The notes: generated by a model from the letters alone, not told the origin. 64,000 bases of DNA from Schwartzia succinivorans DSM 10502 (GCF_900129225.1 NZ_FQUG01000002.1:582601-646600), one strand, 5' to 3'; numbered from the stretch's first letter, positions 53,515-63,822 are shown. Numbers and translations are program-made.

Positions 53515-55845
53515 ATGCCTGAGAAGCGGAAGATACCTCTTTTGCCGTTGCGCGGAATGGTCGTTTTTCCGTATATGCTGATTCATCTGGATGCCGGACG
53601 CAAGCGCTCGGCAGCTGCTTTGGAACGTGCTATGGCGGATGACCGTCAGATTTTCCTTTGCGCGCAGAAGGATGAGGCTACTGAATGGCCGACGAGGTCT
53701 GAGCTGTATTCTGTGGGTACGGTTGCGGAGGTTCGTCAGATTCTCAAGATGCCGGACGGTGCATTCAGGGTTCTGGTCGAGGGAAAGCAGCGCGCAAAGC
53801 TTACAGGAATCCGTAAGCTGGCTGAATATGATTCGGCGACAGTTGAGTGCTGTACGGATGAAATTGATAATTCGATGGAGATGGAGGCACTTACAAGGAG
53901 TGTCGTCACGAAGTTTGAGGAATGGGTAAAGATTACTCACCGAATTCCTGCCGAGGCGTTGATTTCTGTAGCTATTCTTGATGATGCAGGAAGACTTGCG
54001 GATATGATTGCGGCCCATCTGAATCTCAAGATGGATGATAAGCAGGCACTCATTGATAAAATTGATGTACGTGAGCGCCTTGAGGAGCTGTATCTTCTTC
54101 TGGATCATGAGCTTGAGGTTTTGGATCTTGAGCGTAAGATAGGCGGACGTGTTCGTAAGAAGATTGAGAAGGGGCAGAAGGAATATTATCTGCGTGAGAA
54201 AATAAAAGAAATCCGCAAGGAGCTTGGAGATGCCGATGGAAAAGAGGCAGACGCGGAGGAGTATCGGGAACGTCTGGCAAACGGCGATTATCCTGATATT
54301 GTTGTGGAAACAGTTCAGAAGGAAATAGGCCGTTTGTCGGCAGCATCACGGTTTTCGGCGGAAACAAGTGTTATCCGCACTTATATCGAGTGGCTTTTGG
54401 ACCTTCCGTGGAATATCAGCACGAATGCTTCCATACAGATTAAAAAGGCCGCACGCGTGCTGGATGAGGACCACTACGGACTTAAAAAGGTCAAGGAGCG
54501 TATTCTTGACCATCTCGCGGTACAGCAGCTTTTGCAGCAGGAGCATGAAGGGGAAGCTGTGAAGGCTCCGATTTTATGCCTTGTCGGACCTCCGGGTGTC
54601 GGTAAAACCTCTCTGGCATCCTCTGTTGCAAGGGCTATGGGCAGGAAGTTTATCCGCGCATCTCTTGGCGGTATACGCGATGAGGCGGAGATTCGGGGGC
54701 ATCGCCGTACTTATGTCGGAGCGCTTCCCGGCCGTATTATTGACGGACTTCGCAGAGTGGGGACAAATGATCCTGTATTTCTGCTTGATGAGGTGGATAA
54801 GCTGGGGGCTGATTATCACGGCGACCCGTCAGCAGCACTGCTTGAAGTACTGGACCCTGCACAGAATAATACTTTTACGGACCATTACATAGACCTGCCA
54901 TTTGATTTGTCAAAGATTTTCTGGATTGTCACTGCAAACGACCTTGGTGGTATTCCGCGTGCTCTCCGTGACCGCATGGAGATTATTGAGCTTTCAAGCT
55001 ACACCGAGCAGGAAAAAGCGGCAATCGGAAAGAAATATCTTTTCCCGCGTCAGTGTAAGGAGAATGGTATTCTTGAGGGTTCACTGACGTTGGCAGCAGG
55101 GGTAATACAGCGCATCATTACGGAGTATACCCGTGAGTCGGGCGTCCGTGAGCTTGAGCGTCTTTTGGGCAAGCTTTGCAGAAAGACAGCTCGGCGTATG
55201 GTTGAAAAGGGAATAGAGAATGTACATATCCGTCCTTCGGAGCTTTCTGAGTATCTTGAACGCCCGAAATATCCCAGCACTCCACCAGATAAAGAGCCTC
55301 AGGTTGGGCTTGTAACGGGTATGGCATGGACTGAGGTTGGCGGCACGACACTTCCGACGGAGGCAGCGGTGCTGAAAGGAAGCGGTCGTCTGATTCTTAC
55401 CGGCAAGCTCGGTGATGTTATGCAGGAGTCAGCCAAGGCGGCACTCTCATATATCAGAAGCCGTGTAAAGGTGCTTAATCTCCCGGCTAATTTCTATGAA
55501 AAGCTGGATATCCATGTACATCTTCCCGAAGGCGCTGTCCCCAAGGACGGCCCGTCGGCAGGTATTACGATGGCAACTGCGATGATATCCGCGCTGACTA
55601 ATAAGAAGGTCCGCGGAGACATCGCCATGACCGGTGAGATTACGCTTCGCGGACGGGTTCTGCCTATCGGCGGCCTGAAGGAAAAGGTTCTTGCGGCTTA
55701 TCGCGAGGGAATACGAACTATTATCCTGCCGAAAAAGAACGAGAAGGATATTGAAGATATTCCGGATACAGTCCGTAAACATCTTACTTTCTATCCTGTT
55801 GAGACAATGGATGAGGTTTTAACGCATGTGTGGGTGAGTGAATGA
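53515..55845 (+). CDS. lon: ATP-dependent protease La
   Basis: 776 aa. The LonN domain starts [19 protein letters not shown], Walker A is GPPGVGKTS near residue 357, Walker [12 protein letters not shown], and the peptidase dyad is Ser near 680 ([10 protein letters not shown]) and Lys near 723 (GGLKEKVL). It degrades misfolded and regulatory proteins in the cytoplasm. The start overlaps none of the upstream unit; its stop overlaps engB by four bases. Confidence 0.96.
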   Translation: MPEKRKIPLLPLRGMVVFPYMLIHLDAGRKRSAAALERAMADDRQIFLCAQKDEATEWPTRSELYSVGTVAEVRQILKMPDGAFRVLVEGKQRAKLTGIRKLAEYDSATVECCTDEIDNSMEMEALTRSVVTKFEEWVKITHRIPAEALISVAILDDAGRLADMIAAHLNLKMDDKQALIDKIDVRERLEELYLLLDHELEVLDLERKIGGRVRKKIEKGQKEYYLREKIKEIRKELGDADGKEADAEEYRERLANGDYPDIVVETVQKEIGRLSAASRFSAETSVIRTYIEWLLDLPWNISTNASIQIKKAARVLDEDHYGLKKVKERILDHLAVQQLLQQEHEGEAVKAPILCLVGPPGVGKTSLASSVARAMGRKFIRASLGGIRDEAEIRGHRRTYVGALPGRIIDGLRRVGTNDPVFLLDEVDKLGADYHGDPSAALLEVLDPAQNNTFTDHYIDLPFDLSKIFWIVTANDLGGIPRALRDRMEIIELSSYTEQEKAAIGKKYLFPRQCKENGILEGSLTLAAGVIQRIITEYTRESGVRELERLLGKLCRKTARRMVEKGIENVHIRPSELSEYLERPKYPSTPPDKEPQVGLVTGMAWTEVGGTTLPTEAAVLKGSGRLILTGKLGDVMQESAKAALSYIRSRVKVLNLPANFYEKLDIHVHLPEGAVPKDGPSAGITMATAMISALTNKKVRGDIAMTGEITLRGRVLPIGGLKEKVLAAYREGIRTIILPKKNEKDIEDIPDTVRKHLTFYPVETMDEVLTHVWVSE

Positions 55846-56477
55846 TGGAACAGAAAAAGGAACGCGTAGTTGTTACTAAGGGAGCATATCTGACTTCCGC
55901 GGTAAAAAAGGAGCAGTATCCCGAGGTCAAGCGCCCGGAGTTCGTTTTTATCGGAAGGTCAAATGTAGGAAAGTCCTCTCTTATAAATTCTCTTACACGT
56001 GTTACTAATCTTGCGCGTGTTTCACGTCAGCCCGGCAAGACTCAGACCATTAACTATTTCGAGGTGGGACTGAAAATTGACGGTAGTGAGGAGCGAACCG
56101 ATTTTTATCTGGTTGACCTCCCGGGATACGGATATGCAAAGACAGGTAAGGAAAATCGGAAGATATGGAAGAAATTCATTGATGAATATCTTTTGAATTC
56201 CGAATCGATTCAGTTTGTCTGTCAGCTCATTGATATCCGTCACGACCCCATGCAGTCGGACATTGATATGTTCCGATGGCTTGTGACGAACGGACTGCCG
56301 GTGCTTGTTATAGCCACAAAGACAGACAAGCTAAGCCGCAGCGCTGCACAGAAGCAGATTGCGCGAATGAAGCAGGTTCTGGGTGTTCCTGAGCTTGATA
56401 TTCTTCCTTATTCTTCTCTTAAAAATGAAGGTCGTTCAGAATTACTTGACTCGATTGCCACTTCTTTGATAAAATAA
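55842..56477 (+). CDS. engB: Ribosome-biogenesis GTPase YsxC/EngB
   Basis: 211 aa. G1 [15 protein letters not shown]3 [10 protein letters not shown]4 TKTDK and G5 PYSSLK are in order, as in the YihA/YsxC group that helps assemble the large ribosomal subunit. The lon-engB order is conserved in many Firmicutes. ATG overlaps the lon stop. Confidence 0.94.
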   Translation: MMEQKKERVVVTKGAYLTSAVKKEQYPEVKRPEFVFIGRSNVGKSSLINSLTRVTNLARVSRQPGKTQTINYFEVGLKIDGSEERTDFYLVDLPGYGYAKTGKENRKIWKKFIDEYLLNSESIQFVCQLIDIRHDPMQSDIDMFRWLVTNGLPVLVIATKTDKLSRSAAQKQIARMKQVLGVPELDILPYSSLKNEGRSELLDSIATSLIK

Positions 56478-56500
56478 AGTTATCAAAGGGGTGGAGCATT

Positions 56501-56953
56501 ATGTTGACGCAATATGATAAACGCGTTCTCAATGCAATACAGGGAGCACTTCCTATCGCAGAGCGTCCGTTTGCAGTGTTGGCCAAGCAGCTGGAAACGA
56601 CGGAGGAGGAACTCCTTACAGATTTAAAGCGTTTGTCCGATGATGGATACATTCGTCGATTCGGCGCTTTTTTCGACTCGAACGCGTTAGGCTTTCATGG
56701 GTCTCTTGTTGCTGTAAAGGTAAAGGAAGACTCAATGCAGGAGGTTGCCGATGCCATCAACCGCTATAACGGTGTTACGCACAATTACGAGCGGGAGGGC
56801 GAATACAATCTCTGGTTTACTCTTCAGGTACAGTCTGAGGATGAACGCGACAATGTGCTGAAAAAGATTAGTGAGCTTCCGGGAGTTCTTGATTTGATGA
56901 ATCTTCCAAGTGAGAAGACCTACAAGGTACGGGTACGGTTCAATATGGACTGA
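56501..56953 (+). CDS. ahbA: Siroheme decarboxylase subunit AhbA-like (Lrp/AsnC fold)
   Basis: 150 aa. It has an AsnC-type helix-turn-helix (residues ~1-60) and a ferredoxin-like domain with RRFGAFFDSNALGFHGSLVA and VTHNYEREGEYNLWFTL. Those blocks match the siroheme decarboxylase (AhbA/NirD-type) proteins more than amino-acid-sensing Lrp. With AhbB it would decarboxylate siroheme to didecarboxysiroheme on the alternative route to heme. A plain transcription regulator is the other reading. Confidence 0.75.
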   Translation: MLTQYDKRVLNAIQGALPIAERPFAVLAKQLETTEEELLTDLKRLSDDGYIRRFGAFFDSNALGFHGSLVAVKVKEDSMQEVADAINRYNGVTHNYEREGEYNLWFTLQVQSEDERDNVLKKISELPGVLDLMNLPSEKTYKVRVRFNMD

Positions 56954-56962
56954 GGAGGGGTT

Positions 56963-57436
56963 ATGATGATTGATTCGATTGATAAGAAGATTATTCGTGT
57001 CCTTCAAAAAGGAATCCCTATGACGGCAGAGCCTTTTGGTGTGATGGCGAAGGAGTGCGGAATTTCAACTACGGAATTTCTGAATCGCCTTAATGACCTG
57101 AAGGAGTGCGGGGTCCTCAGGAGGATGGGGGCTGTGCTTCAGCACCGTCATGCAGGCTATAAGGCCAATGCGTTGTGTGTCTGGCAGGTACCTGAGGATC
57201 AGCTGGATGAAGCAGGAAAGACGATAAGTGCTGAAAATGCTGTATCCCACTGCTATACACGGACAACTACACCTGAATGGCCTTATAATTTCTACACTAT
57301 GATCCATGCACATACGAGACAGCAGTGTGAAGAGATTGCTGAACGCATTGAAAGGGAAAATCATTTCTCGGGCCGCAGGCTTTTCTATTCGGTAAAGGAA
57401 TGGAAGAAGGCTTCGATGAAATATTTTGCGGAATAA
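56963..57436 (+). CDS. ahbB: Siroheme decarboxylase subunit AhbB-like (Lrp/AsnC fold)
   Basis: 157 aa, paralogue of the gene before it. RRMGAVLQHRHAGYKANALC holds the His pair and VWQVP follows, and PEWPYNFYTMIH is the second typical block of AhbB/NirG-like proteins. It starts nine bases after the ahbA stop with GGAGGGG upstream. The paired genes argue for an enzyme of two subunits. The later enzymes AhbC and AhbD are not in the window. Confidence 0.78.
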   Translation: MMIDSIDKKIIRVLQKGIPMTAEPFGVMAKECGISTTEFLNRLNDLKECGVLRRMGAVLQHRHAGYKANALCVWQVPEDQLDEAGKTISAENAVSHCYTRTTTPEWPYNFYTMIHAHTRQQCEEIAERIERENHFSGRRLFYSVKEWKKASMKYFAE

Positions 57437-57455
57437 TTTTATATGATATTTTTGG

Positions 57456-57486
57456 GAGGCTCTGTGGAAAATACCGCAGAGCCTTC
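57456..57486 (+). terminator. Terminator after ahbB
   Basis: Stem aggctctg/cagagcct; the T-tail is short, so it may be leaky. Confidence 0.6.
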
Positions 57487-57538
57487 TTGCTGTATGTGCT
57501 AGAATAGTAATGACAGTATTTTAGCGAAGGGGTATATT

Positions 57539-58777
57539 ATGCAGACTTCATATAAGGCAACAGGAGTACTTGCAGCCTGCGCGGCAGGGGCAGCAGTGAC
57601 TTCTGTGCTTGGAAACGGCAGTTTTTGGGGAGGAATGCTGCAGCACGGTTTTATTGCGGCTGCAATCGGCGGTCTTGCGGACTGGTTCGCTGTTACGGCG
57701 ATTTTCAGAAAACCTTTTGGTTTTATTTCATACCGCACTGAGATTCTTGTAAGAAATCGACCGCGTATAATGCAGGCTTTAACAGATTTTATAAGCAAGG
57801 ACCTTCTGAGTAAGGAAAATATCATGGATACTCTCAGAAAGCAGGATTTCGCGGAAATGCTTGCCGCATATCTTACGCAGCGCGGCGGCAGGGAACGAAT
57901 CTGGAAATTGGTCAGGGAGTTCGCTGAATGTTCGTCGAAACGCGCAGAGCTTTTGAAAATGGTTCACCCAATGGAAGCAATGCTGAAACGGGAGCTTGAT
58001 GGGCTGGATGTGGAAGGCTTTTTGCGGGAGAGTCTGGAAGTACTAAAAAATGAAGTGCTTATCGAACGTATCGCAGCTTCGTTTGTACCGCTGCTCAGGG
58101 AGACTTTCACGGATGAGTCTGTGCAGCAGGAGATCCTTACGCATATCCATTTAATAAAGGAACGCTACGAGGAAGGGGCCGGCAGCCGGTCAACTGTTTT
58201 TGAAATGGCCAATCTGACTGATGAAAAGCTTTTGGATTTTCTGAATTCATATGCCATTGACTGGCTTAATACATTGGAGCATGGTGAGGGTGAAGCAAGA
58301 GACAGGGTGATTTATTTGATTGGTCAGATGGTATCATCTGCATTGGATAACAAAACTCTTTTTGACAATGTGCGAAGGAAATTCCATGAGAAAGTAGATG
58401 ATCTTGATTTTGCAGGCCAGGCGGAAGGACTCGTTAATTCTCTCGCTGAAGATAAATTCGCGGAGGTACTGGATGCGCTGCGTGAATTCATGGACGGTTG
58501 GATTGACAGGCTGCTTAATGACCGGGAATTTCGTAATACAGTGAACAGCTGGTTTTTGAGTATGATTGAAAAAGGGCTTGCGGAAAAGCATATGCTTATA
58601 TCGCAGATGATAGAAGAACAGCTTTCAAAGCTTTCCGACGAAGAGCTGGTAGAGATGGCGGAGTCACGGGTGGCAGATGATTTACAGATGATACGCATAA
58701 ACGGTTCACTGGTTGGTGCGTTTGTGGGAATGGGGCTGTATCTTTTGGGACAGGCTGTTGAAAGGGTGTGTGGATGA
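57539..58777 (+). CDS. DUF445-family membrane protein (first of pair)
   Basis: 412 aa. An N-terminal helix, then the DUF445 hallmark GGLADWFAVTAIFRKPFGF near residue 45, a long helical middle and a C-terminal helix (INGSLVGAFVGMGLYLLGQ). The helical part is rich in coiled-coil-like stretches. The family (E. coli YjiN, B. subtilis YheB) has no known function; the layout suggests both ends lie in the membrane with a large soluble helical bundle between. Its stop overlaps the start of the next gene. Confidence 0.82.
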   Translation: MQTSYKATGVLAACAAGAAVTSVLGNGSFWGGMLQHGFIAAAIGGLADWFAVTAIFRKPFGFISYRTEILVRNRPRIMQALTDFISKDLLSKENIMDTLRKQDFAEMLAAYLTQRGGRERIWKLVREFAECSSKRAELLKMVHPMEAMLKRELDGLDVEGFLRESLEVLKNEVLIERIAASFVPLLRETFTDESVQQEILTHIHLIKERYEEGAGSRSTVFEMANLTDEKLLDFLNSYAIDWLNTLEHGEGEARDRVIYLIGQMVSSALDNKTLFDNVRRKFHEKVDDLDFAGQAEGLVNSLAEDKFAEVLDALREFMDGWIDRLLNDREFRNTVNSWFLSMIEKGLAEKHMLISQMIEEQLSKLSDEELVEMAESRVADDLQMIRINGSLVGAFVGMGLYLLGQAVERVCG

Positions 58778-60063
58778 TGCCGTGGAGTCACTGGAATCAG
58801 GCAGATAAGACACTGCTCTTTGCGTTTGTTCTTTTCCTTTTTGGACTTTGTATTAAAAGTGCTTATCCTGCAAGTGTTTTTTCCAATGGATTTTTGTTTG
58901 TGGCAGAGGCTGCGCTGGTTGGTGGTGCAGCAGACTGGTTTGCTGTTACTGCGCTGTTTCGCAAGCCTTTTGGATTTCCTTATCATACAGCTATTCTGCC
59001 GCGCAGACGCAGAGATTTTGTAGAAGCGGCAGTTAAGCTTGTGCAAAGGGAATTTTTTACATCAAGACGGCTAATAACGATGGTTGATTCCTACGATTGG
59101 AAGGCGTTGTTTTTAAGTCTTGCTGAGGAAAATGATTTCAAAAGACGGTCCGGGGATTTCATATACAAAAAGATTATAGAGCTTTTGGATGAAGTCGATC
59201 TTTCAAAATACTCTAAAGATGTTTCTGATGCTTTGCGTCATGAATTATCCTCGGTTTCCGTTCCGGTGGTAATATCGTGGCTCGGGAATTATCTTAAGGA
59301 CGAGGGACGGGATCAAAGAATTTTGTCCCGTGGTGCTAAATGGCTGCGCGTAAAGGTTGAGAGTGATGAAGCAAAGGCATTGTTTCATGATGCAATAAAT
59401 GATATGGTGCAAAAAAAGGCTGAGGGCGCAGGGCTTTTGGGAATGCTTTTTGTATCTTTGGGCAAGGCATCCAATATCATCAATGTTGATGAGCTGACGG
59501 AAATTATTCAGCAGGAGGCGGAACGTTTCCTTGATGAGGCTTCTGAGCAGGGCTCTGAGACTTCAAATAAGATACTTGAGGTATTTTACAGAAAACTGGA
59601 TGATGCGGCAGAGGATGAAGGCCTGATTAACACGCTGGATACTGTACGCGAACGTCTTTTGAAACGCCTTCCTATAGATGATACTGTCGACACTCTGTTT
59701 GTAATACTAAGACAGCGCACACGTGATATGCTGAATGACGACGGTTCTGAGGTATCAACGCTTATTAGAAGCGTGATTGACAGCGAGATTGAAAAGGCAT
59801 GGAATCTTTTGGAGGGAGATGAGCATGTTGCGGCTCTTTTGGATGCGCTGGCCCGTGACATGGCGGGGCGCAGTGCTCTGAAGGCTCAGGAAATCGGGGG
59901 TATAGTGGTTCGTGAGGTAATGGAGCGTTTGACAGATGAACAGCTGAATCATATTGTTTATAGCAAAATAGAGCCTGATCTTTTGTGGATTCGTATGAAC
60001 GGTTCTGTTGTCGGAGCTTTAATAGGCTGTGTGTTGTTTATGGTGATGACAGTGGTAAAATAA
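58774..60063 (+). CDS. DUF445-family membrane protein (second of pair)
   Basis: 429 aa. Same layout as its neighbour: GGAADWFAVTALFRKPFGF near residue 50, long helical middle, and C-terminal MNGSVVGALIGCVLFMVM. The two are ~25-30% alike by eye, with the ends best kept, so they probably form a hetero-complex. ATG overlaps the previous stop (ATGA). Confidence 0.82.
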   Translation: MMPWSHWNQADKTLLFAFVLFLFGLCIKSAYPASVFSNGFLFVAEAALVGGAADWFAVTALFRKPFGFPYHTAILPRRRRDFVEAAVKLVQREFFTSRRLITMVDSYDWKALFLSLAEENDFKRRSGDFIYKKIIELLDEVDLSKYSKDVSDALRHELSSVSVPVVISWLGNYLKDEGRDQRILSRGAKWLRVKVESDEAKALFHDAINDMVQKKAEGAGLLGMLFVSLGKASNIINVDELTEIIQQEAERFLDEASEQGSETSNKILEVFYRKLDDAAEDEGLINTLDTVRERLLKRLPIDDTVDTLFVILRQRTRDMLNDDGSEVSTLIRSVIDSEIEKAWNLLEGDEHVAALLDALARDMAGRSALKAQEIGGIVVREVMERLTDEQLNHIVYSKIEPDLLWIRMNGSVVGALIGCVLFMVMTVVK

Positions 60064-60078
60064 CAGTAATTTAAAAGA

Positions 60079-60116
60079 GAAGAGGATGTCCGTGTTTTTG
60101 GACATCCTCTTTTTTA
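60079..60116. terminator. Bidirectional terminator between DUF445 and mur genes
   Basis: Stem aagaggatgtcc/ggacatcctctt with A-run and T-run on both sides, between converging genes. Confidence 0.85.
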
Positions 60117-61220
60117 GTCTAATCTGAGTCGAAATTTTTGCCCCGGTTTTATATAATCAATCAGAAAGATTTCCTCCGGGTCTATTTGAGCTATGACGTT
60201 TATTCGTGAATCAGCGGGTAGCGTCCTTTTGACAATTTCCAGTTCACCGGTGTAGCGGGGGTAGTTATCGTTATCAATCGTGACTGCACCGATTGGGCGT
60301 GGAGCAGGAGCAGATGGACGTATTGAAATACCTTCTTCTTTTATCCTGCCTCGGCTTTCAACTGCACGCAGCACGTCTCTGGCCTTATCACGGCGCGTGG
60401 TAAATGGCTCCTGCAGAAACGCCTTCAGCTTTTCGTCGGTGGTGAGTATGGAGGCGTGCAGAGTGAGAGTATCATTCTGCATTACGCTCGACAATGAGGC
60501 CAGTTCGCTGCTGTTTGGTTCGCCGTCACCGATGAAAACAGAGTCAATACCCAGAGCTGCAAGATGTCTGATGGCGAGGTCTGTTGGGAGACTGCGGTCC
60601 TCCTCAAGCGTCGGAAGACCACAGAAAAGCGGTGCACGGCGGCGCTCCTTGGGTGAAGGTTCGTCAGGTGGGTCAACTGTTGCAACGAAGGCACCTACAG
60701 ATATATTAAAGCTCCTGAGAAGTTCATTCTGCTCAAGGAAAAAATCTGTGTCAAGACCGGTGTTTTCGCGGGGATAGTAATTGTGCAGGGCATCTACGTG
60801 TGTCATATCAACTCCTGCAGCCATAAGCTCTTCAAGAAAATCCTTTGTAACCGTAGAGGCATTCAACTGGATACGGATGTCCTTTGCTTCATTCAAAAGC
60901 GATGTTGCAGACTGCGGAGAAAAACCGTCATCAAGGCGAAGGGTTGTTATGCCCAGAGATAAGAGTTTTTCGGGATGCATGTCATCTTCTCCGAGAAGAG
61001 TTGATGCCTGGGAAATATCGGCAATGACATCAAAGTGATATTCTTTTGCTTTTGAAAGCAGTTCTATAAGCTCTGTACGAAATACTGTGGTATCGGTTTC
61101 CGGAATTTGCAGAGAGGTGAAAAGACGTGTGATTCCATTGGAGGCTGCGCGTTCAATGAGTGATATGCTCTCCTTTAACGGTGTGTTAAGTCCCGGGTAA
61201 ACGGAAATACCTGTTTTCAT
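60114..61220 (-). CDS. mupG: MupG-type 6-phospho-N-acetylmuramidase (DUF871 family)
   Basis: 368 aa. TIM-barrel start GISVYPGLNTPLKESISLIE, then ITRLFTSLQIPE and an MTHVDALHNYYPRENTGLD block typical of the DUF871/MupG family, which splits the MurNAc-6-phosphate-GlcNAc disaccharide released from peptidoglycan. The C-terminal ~110 residues are the cyclophilin-like second domain. It overlaps murP by four bases and is last in the murQ-murP-mupG transcript. Confidence 0.87.
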   Translation of the reverse strand: MKTGISVYPGLNTPLKESISLIERAASNGITRLFTSLQIPETDTTVFRTELIELLSKAKEYHFDVIADISQASTLLGEDDMHPEKLLSLGITTLRLDDGFSPQSATSLLNEAKDIRIQLNASTVTKDFLEELMAAGVDMTHVDALHNYYPRENTGLDTDFFLEQNELLRSFNISVGAFVATVDPPDEPSPKERRRAPLFCGLPTLEEDRSLPTDLAIRHLAALGIDSVFIGDGEPNSSELASLSSVMQNDTLTLHASILTTDEKLKAFLQEPFTTRRDKARDVLRAVESRGRIKEEGISIRPSAPAPRPIGAVTIDNDNYPRYTGELEIVKRTLPADSRINVIAQIDPEEIFLIDYIKPGQKFRLRLD

Positions 61221-62590
61221 TTTTCTTCCTCCTCAACAGGATCTGCAAAGCCAATCAGCCATGTTGCGATAAAGCCGGCGATATAGGAAGCCACAATTCC
61301 GAGAAGATATACAGAGGGGTTATCGGTTGCCGCGGCAAGTGGAAGTCCTGAAAGTCCGAGCGTAGAAGCACCGACAGTAAATGCGGCCTGAACAGCACCG
61401 CCGAAGGCACCACCAATGCAGGCTCCGACAAAGGGACGGACAAGTGGCAGAGTTACACCGTAAATAAGCGGTTCACCAATTCCCATTATGCCGACCGGAA
61501 GAGCAGAAAGAATAGTTTTCTTCAGTGCATGATTTTTTGTTTTGACGTACACAGCTGCGCATGCACCGACCTGACCCGTTCCGGCCATTGCAAGAATCGG
61601 GAGCAGGATTGTAACTCCGGTCTGGGAGAGCAGCTCCGCGTGAATCGGGGTAAATGCCTGATGAACTCCGAGAAGTACGCAGGGAAGCCAAATCCCGCCG
61701 AGGATAAATCCTGTCAGAGCTCCGCCGCTTTTTACTGCGGTGTATGCAGCTGTACCTATTGCCTCGGCAATGATTCCGCCAACAGGCTGAAGTATAAGAA
61801 TGGCCAGAGTTCCTGCTATGAGGAATACTATGAGCGGAGTCATAAAAAGGTCCAGCATTTCAGGAATGAACTTTCTGACATGCTTCTCGAGCCATGAGGC
61901 AGCCGCAGAAATGAGAAGAACTGCTATAATACCGCCGCGCCCGGGGACAAGAGGAGAATCAAAGAGCGTTACTGATGAAAGAAGGGGATGACTTATCAGA
62001 ACGGCAAGAGCAGCTCCGAGAGCAGGCGTTCCGCCGAACTGTTTTGATGCGTTCCAGCCAACAACGATATTAAGCGCGTAAAAAATCGTGTTTCCTGCAA
62101 TTTTCAAAAGAAGTATTGAAGAATAGGAAGCGGCCTCCGGGAAGAGTCTCAGAAGAATATTTACTGATCCTGTAATTAGTCCGCAGGCGATGAACGCGGG
62201 AATAAGAGGTATAAAAATATCTGCAACACGCTTGAAGAAAAGCTTTACAGGTGTTGCGTTTTTTGCGCGGATTTTCGCATGAAGCTCTCTGCCATCGCCG
62301 AAGGACGGTGCTGATTTCGTTTCAGAGGCCTTTGAGTCAGACCCCTTAAGAAGCTCCTGAAAACATTTCGTAACCTCAGCGGCACGTCCCGGGCCGAGTA
62401 TAATCTGAAGCTCAGATTCTGTTTGGTTCACACCGAGCACACCATTTATCTTTTTGAGAGCGGCGAGCTTATCGTCTGATAAGGAATCTAATTCAAGACG
62501 CAGACGTGTCATGCAGCACTCAGATGAATGTATCTTTTCCTTTGAGCCTATAACGGCGAATATCTCTTTGGCAATTTGATCGGGGTTCAT
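61217..62590 (-). CDS. murP: PTS N-acetylmuramic-acid transporter, EIIBC
   Basis: 457 aa. The EIIB domain comes first (phosphorylated Cys in SSECCMTRLRLELDS near residue 26), a linker of ~30 residues, then an EIIC domain of about ten helices of the glucose-sucrose type. No EIIA domain is attached, so a shared EIIA-Glc-like protein must supply phosphate. Neighbours murQ and mupG identify the sugar as MurNAc or MurNAc-GlcNAc. Confidence 0.88.
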   Translation of the reverse strand: MNPDQIAKEIFAVIGSKEKIHSSECCMTRLRLELDSLSDDKLAALKKINGVLGVNQTESELQIILGPGRAAEVTKCFQELLKGSDSKASETKSAPSFGDGRELHAKIRAKNATPVKLFFKRVADIFIPLIPAFIACGLITGSVNILLRLFPEAASYSSILLLKIAGNTIFYALNIVVGWNASKQFGGTPALGAALAVLISHPLLSSVTLFDSPLVPGRGGIIAVLLISAAASWLEKHVRKFIPEMLDLFMTPLIVFLIAGTLAILILQPVGGIIAEAIGTAAYTAVKSGGALTGFILGGIWLPCVLLGVHQAFTPIHAELLSQTGVTILLPILAMAGTGQVGACAAVYVKTKNHALKKTILSALPVGIMGIGEPLIYGVTLPLVRPFVGACIGGAFGGAVQAAFTVGASTLGLSGLPLAAATDNPSVYLLGIVASYIAGFIATWLIGFADPVEEEEK

Positions 62591-63504
62591 TTAGCGTCTC
62601 CTCTTTTGTATTGTTTAAGGGCAAGGCCGAGATGTCCATCGGCCTTTTCAAGTTCTTCTTTTGCGTTTTCGAGCGGAAGCCCGCTGAGTATAAGGAATAT
62701 GGCGAGCTTTGCGCTGCCGCTTGCCTTGGAAAGTGCAGCAGAGCTTTCTTCTGATGAACAGCCCGTTGCTTCGACAACAATGCGGTGGGCTCGTGCAACG
62801 AGTTTTTCATTTGTTTCCTCAACGTCGACCATAAGGTTGCCGTATACCTTTCCGAGCTTTATCATAGTGCCTGTTGAGAGCATATTCAGGATTAGTTTTT
62901 GTGTCGTTCCGGCCTTCATGCGCGTAGAACCTGTAATTACCTCAGGCCCCGGAAGCGCAGTCAATGCAATATCTGCGAGAGCTGCGATGGGGGAATCCGG
63001 GCTGCAGGCAACGGAGACTGCCGCTGCACCGACAGAGCGTGCGTAGCGGAGTGCACCCACAACGTAGGGAGTTCTGCCGGAAGCTGATATGCCGACAATA
63101 ACATCAGCAGACGTTATCTGTGCGTTTTTTAAATCCTGCTCGCCAAGCGCAGGGGAATCCTCAGCCCCCTCCTGAGCCTGAAACATAGCTTCACGTCCAC
63201 CGGCAATCAGCCCACTTACAAGTGTTGGCGGTACTCCAAATGTGGGGGGACATTCCGAAGCATCAAGAACACCCAGACGTCCTGATGTTCCTGCACCGAC
63301 GTATATTAAACGCCCACCCGCAGAAAGAGCCTTGGCAGTCAAATCTATAGCCTGTGCAATCTGCGGCAGTATCTTTTCGACAGCCTGTACCGTTTTTTTG
63401 TCTTCAGAGTTTATAAGACGTACCATATCAAGTGTTGAAAGTGAATCAATATCCATGCTGGCAGAGTTGCGGCGCTCTGTAGCCAGTTTATCAAGTTCTA
63501 ACAT
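62587..63504 (-). CDS. murQ: N-acetylmuramic acid 6-phosphate etherase
   Basis: 305 aa SIS-domain lyase that removes lactate from MurNAc-6-phosphate to give GlcNAc-6-phosphate. YVGAGTSGRLGVLDASECP near residue 65 is the family's sugar-phosphate site, with GSTRMKAGTTQKLILNM near 195. It is first in the operon, with GGAG before the ATG, and overlaps murP by four bases. The genes recycle wall sugar; no MurR-type regulator is next to them. Confidence 0.93.
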   Translation of the reverse strand: MLELDKLATERRNSASMDIDSLSTLDMVRLINSEDKKTVQAVEKILPQIAQAIDLTAKALSAGGRLIYVGAGTSGRLGVLDASECPPTFGVPPTLVSGLIAGGREAMFQAQEGAEDSPALGEQDLKNAQITSADVIVGISASGRTPYVVGALRYARSVGAAAVSVACSPDSPIAALADIALTALPGPEVITGSTRMKAGTTQKLILNMLSTGTMIKLGKVYGNLMVDVEETNEKLVARAHRIVVEATGCSSEESSAALSKASGSAKLAIFLILSGLPLENAKEELEKADGHLGLALKQYKRGDAK

Positions 63505-63530
63505 ATTTCCGCTCCTTTAATGTAGTAATT

Positions 63531-63560
63531 ATAATTATAACGCTATTGCTGCAATTTTGT
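63531..63560 (-). promoter_or_regulatory. Predicted promoter of the murQPG operon
   Basis: On the minus strand TCGACA, 18-base spacer, TATAAT, about 30 bases before the murQ start. It faces away from the rRNA promoter, with ~35 bases between the two -35 boxes. Confidence 0.55.
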
Positions 63561-63594
63561 CGAAGGAATCGTTGAAAAGATTTGAAAAAAGTGC

Positions 63595-63624
63595 TTGACA
63601 ATAATGGCGAGGTGGGAGTAATAT
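63595..63624 (+). promoter_or_regulatory. rRNA operon promoter
   Basis: TTGACA, 18-base spacer, TAATAT, ~200 bases before 16S. The leader that follows (63630-63822) contains ccttgaaaactaaacaatgc, an element common in rRNA leaders and spacers of Firmicutes, plus catgaagcaatgcttcatg, a short palindrome. Confidence 0.7.
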
Positions 63625-63822
63625 ATAGAAGCTGACTCGTGCGGGGCACGACGAAGCACAAGGTGTTCCTTGAAAACTAAACAATGCAGAAATGAATCAT
63701 CTATTGATTCAAGCCAGATGTCGGGCATGAAGCAATGCTTCATGAACCAACAATTTCTAAAGAGGAAAGCGAAAGCTTTAGACTCAAAAGATTATAGAGA
63801 GCCAAACAGGTTCTTCAATAAG

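Noticed and set aside
56501..57436. Plain Lrp/AsnC transcription regulators
   Set aside because: The paired layout and the RRMGAVLQHRHAGY and PEWPYNFYTMIH blocks fit siroheme decarboxylase better, though regulation is not fully excluded.
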